A DNA stretch of 60,000 nt from Owenia fusiformis (taxonomy: Eukaryota > Annelida > Polychaeta > Sabellida > Oweniidae): positions 4,299,525 through 4,359,524 of the forward strand of contig CAIIXF020000004.1 of NCBI GenBank assembly GCA_903813345.2, in the 5' to 3' direction. The position numbers and the translations under genes were made by a program. Positions 58,538-60,000 of this stretch are shown here, in pieces. Each line of letters opens with the position of its first letter. The first letter of the stretch is position 1. The notes under the pieces are model-generated. The model was not told where the DNA came from and did no database searches. It saw only the letters and a list, made by a program, of their open reading frames with translations.

Positions 58538-59372
58538 GTTTTATGAAAAATATCACGAAAGATGTATTCTAGATATCAGTAGTATTCTCAGAAATTTATT
58601 ATCCGAAACGGATAACATCTGGCCACTCAGACAAACAATCGCAGACATAGGCTAAGCTTGTTTATTTAACAGTTAGATTTGTTGACTTACCGATCCGTAT
58701 TTCAATCTCCGGGAAGACGTTCTTTTCACTTTGTATTTGCGTGCAGTGTAATATAAGTTGATACTTTTGTTCAAAAATGTACTTTTAATGGCCATTTTAT
58801 GCCTTTTATTTTCAAATTATGTTTTGATGTAAGTGTGAAAAGTCAAGAAACACCAACCCCGACTTTTAATTAAAAAATGTTGGTTAATCACTTATGGCAA
58901 ATCACAAGGTTGATGATGTCAACGGACCATGATCGTGGAAGGCTATCAATATCAGGTGTATATCGGATAGAAAATAAATATAGCTAATTTTTCGCACTGA
59001 TATGATGATGACTATTCTGGCGAATCGGGTAGATATTTCTCAGTTTTTTCCGATAATAAAACTATTCATTTCTATCAATTTAACAAACAGGGTCCTTTGA
59101 ATGCACATTAAAACTATAAAAGTATTTATTGGGCGTACATACTCGTTCTGTCATGTTACTTTCATTTCATTTGCAAGTTGTCCACATATTAATCCAGCGT
59201 TTTGTTTAATCAAATTTCCCGCCCCTTGAGGTTTCCGACTGTAAAACTTAATATTTAATACTAACCAATGCATCAGTTAATATTTTCAGAATACAAATTT
59301 TCCATTTTTATTTCTCTGATAGATAAAGTCTCATTTTGAATCTGTTCGTGTATTAAAGAGTATGCTTTTATA
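58538..59372. other. Intergenic, no gene seen
   Basis: AT-rich. No splice or repeat signal recognised. Confidence 0.4.
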
Positions 59373-59514
59373 ATGCCGTGGTCACATTTGCTCAGATTTT
59401 CAGCACCGGCGCCCGGCCGATGAGTATTTTGTTCAAAATTGTATTCAATTCTGAACAAGATACTCAATCGGCCGGGCGCCGTAATGAAAATCGGAGCAAA
59501 TGTTACCAAGTCAT
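59373..59514. mobile_element. Hairpin MITE with tgccgtggtcacatttgct ends, copy 3
   Basis: Full palindrome, very similar to 22390-22532. Confidence 0.85.
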
Positions 59515-59565
59515 AACTGATGAAAAATCAAATGAGAACATGAACATGGATAATAGGGGCACTAT

Positions 59566-59649
59566 TACGCTGCGTGCAGAGTCTAATTATAAACTACGAG
59601 AAGACGAAACTCTCATTTAAGAAGTGAAGTCGAACAAATGCAAAGGGTA
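59566..59649 (-). mobile_element. Short MITE, copy 3
   Basis: gctgcgtgcagagtctaatt ... gcaaagggtag, only 52 bp after the hairpin MITE. Confidence 0.65.
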
Positions 59650-59884
59650 GGGTATTATAGAAGGGGATCATATAAAAGCACGATCTATTTTACAACGCCT
59701 TTAAGTTTTGTTGCCCTTTGTGCATTTCAAAAATAAAATATCTTAATCTGATTTGTTCCACCTTTCTTTTCGCTCAGTTCTGCAATATTATGTCCATATG
59801 TTGTTTAGGATTACTGTATTAGTGGTATTTAATCCGAGTGGTTAATTTTCCGAATAGTCAAATTCCATCATTTTCCTAATTTTA

Positions 59885-60000
59885 ATTTTCCTAATGACAA
59901 GAAACCTCCCATTGGATAACATTATAAAGACAATATTTCCGACATTTAATTTTCCGAACCTGGCAAAAATTAGGAAATAGGCAAATTAAATGATTAGGCA
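59885..60000. repeat. Dispersed repeat (pair with 8878-8996), cut by window edge
   Basis: Same orientation as its partner. Probably continues beyond the window. Confidence 0.7.

Overview
The window is animal nuclear DNA: AT-rich, with split genes carrying GT-AG introns, a tRNA-derived SINE, and dense tandem repeats and cut-and-paste transposon remnants. The gene set (a metazoan SLC25A43-type mitochondrial carrier, an adhesion GPCR, a mucin-like somatomedin-B receptor-type ectodomain protein and a secreted DNA/RNA non-specific endonuclease) and the repeat style fit a marine lophotrochozoan, most likely a mollusc. That placement is inference; no species can be named from the sequence.

Layout. 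1-6.9 kb (+): 3' two-thirds of an SLC25A43 orthologue in four exons. Its third intron is filled by about 60 copies of a 65-bp repeat that contains the 3' splice site and first ~35 nt of the next exon. 9.3-14.5 kb: small MITEs, a 3.3-kb inverted-array foldback element with a 9-bp target duplication, and a 305-bp MITE with perfect 20-bp TIRs. 15.3-17.6 kb (-): one-exon gene for a secreted/membrane protein with about 21 decapeptide mucin repeats and a somatomedin B domain. 18-24.7 kb: a mariner-derived element, several foldback/hairpin MITEs and two tandem arrays. 24.7-25.7 kb (-): NUC1-type endonuclease. 26.4-30.4 kb: hairpin elements, a hAT-type MITE with a 37-G run, and a 61-bp satellite of about 32 copies. 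30.9-50.2 kb (-): an adhesion GPCR that I reassembled by hand as 17 exons; every splice junction is in phase and the exon lengths sum to a multiple of three (about 1,084 aa). Its introns carry many MITEs and a tandem repeat seeded on a 5' splice site. 52.7-58.5 kb: nested hAT-like MITEs, then a 4.8-kb DNA transposon with ~140-bp TIRs. It encodes a decayed protein of an uncharacterised invertebrate repeat family with motifs reminiscent of FEN1/PIN-type nucleases. 58.5-60 kb: more MITE copies.

There is no operon-like co-operation between the genes. What unites the window is intron and intergenic remodelling. Tandem repeats grown from exon edges occur in two unrelated genes (three events counting a 64-bp duplication), and at least ten families of inverted-repeat elements recur within the 60 kb.
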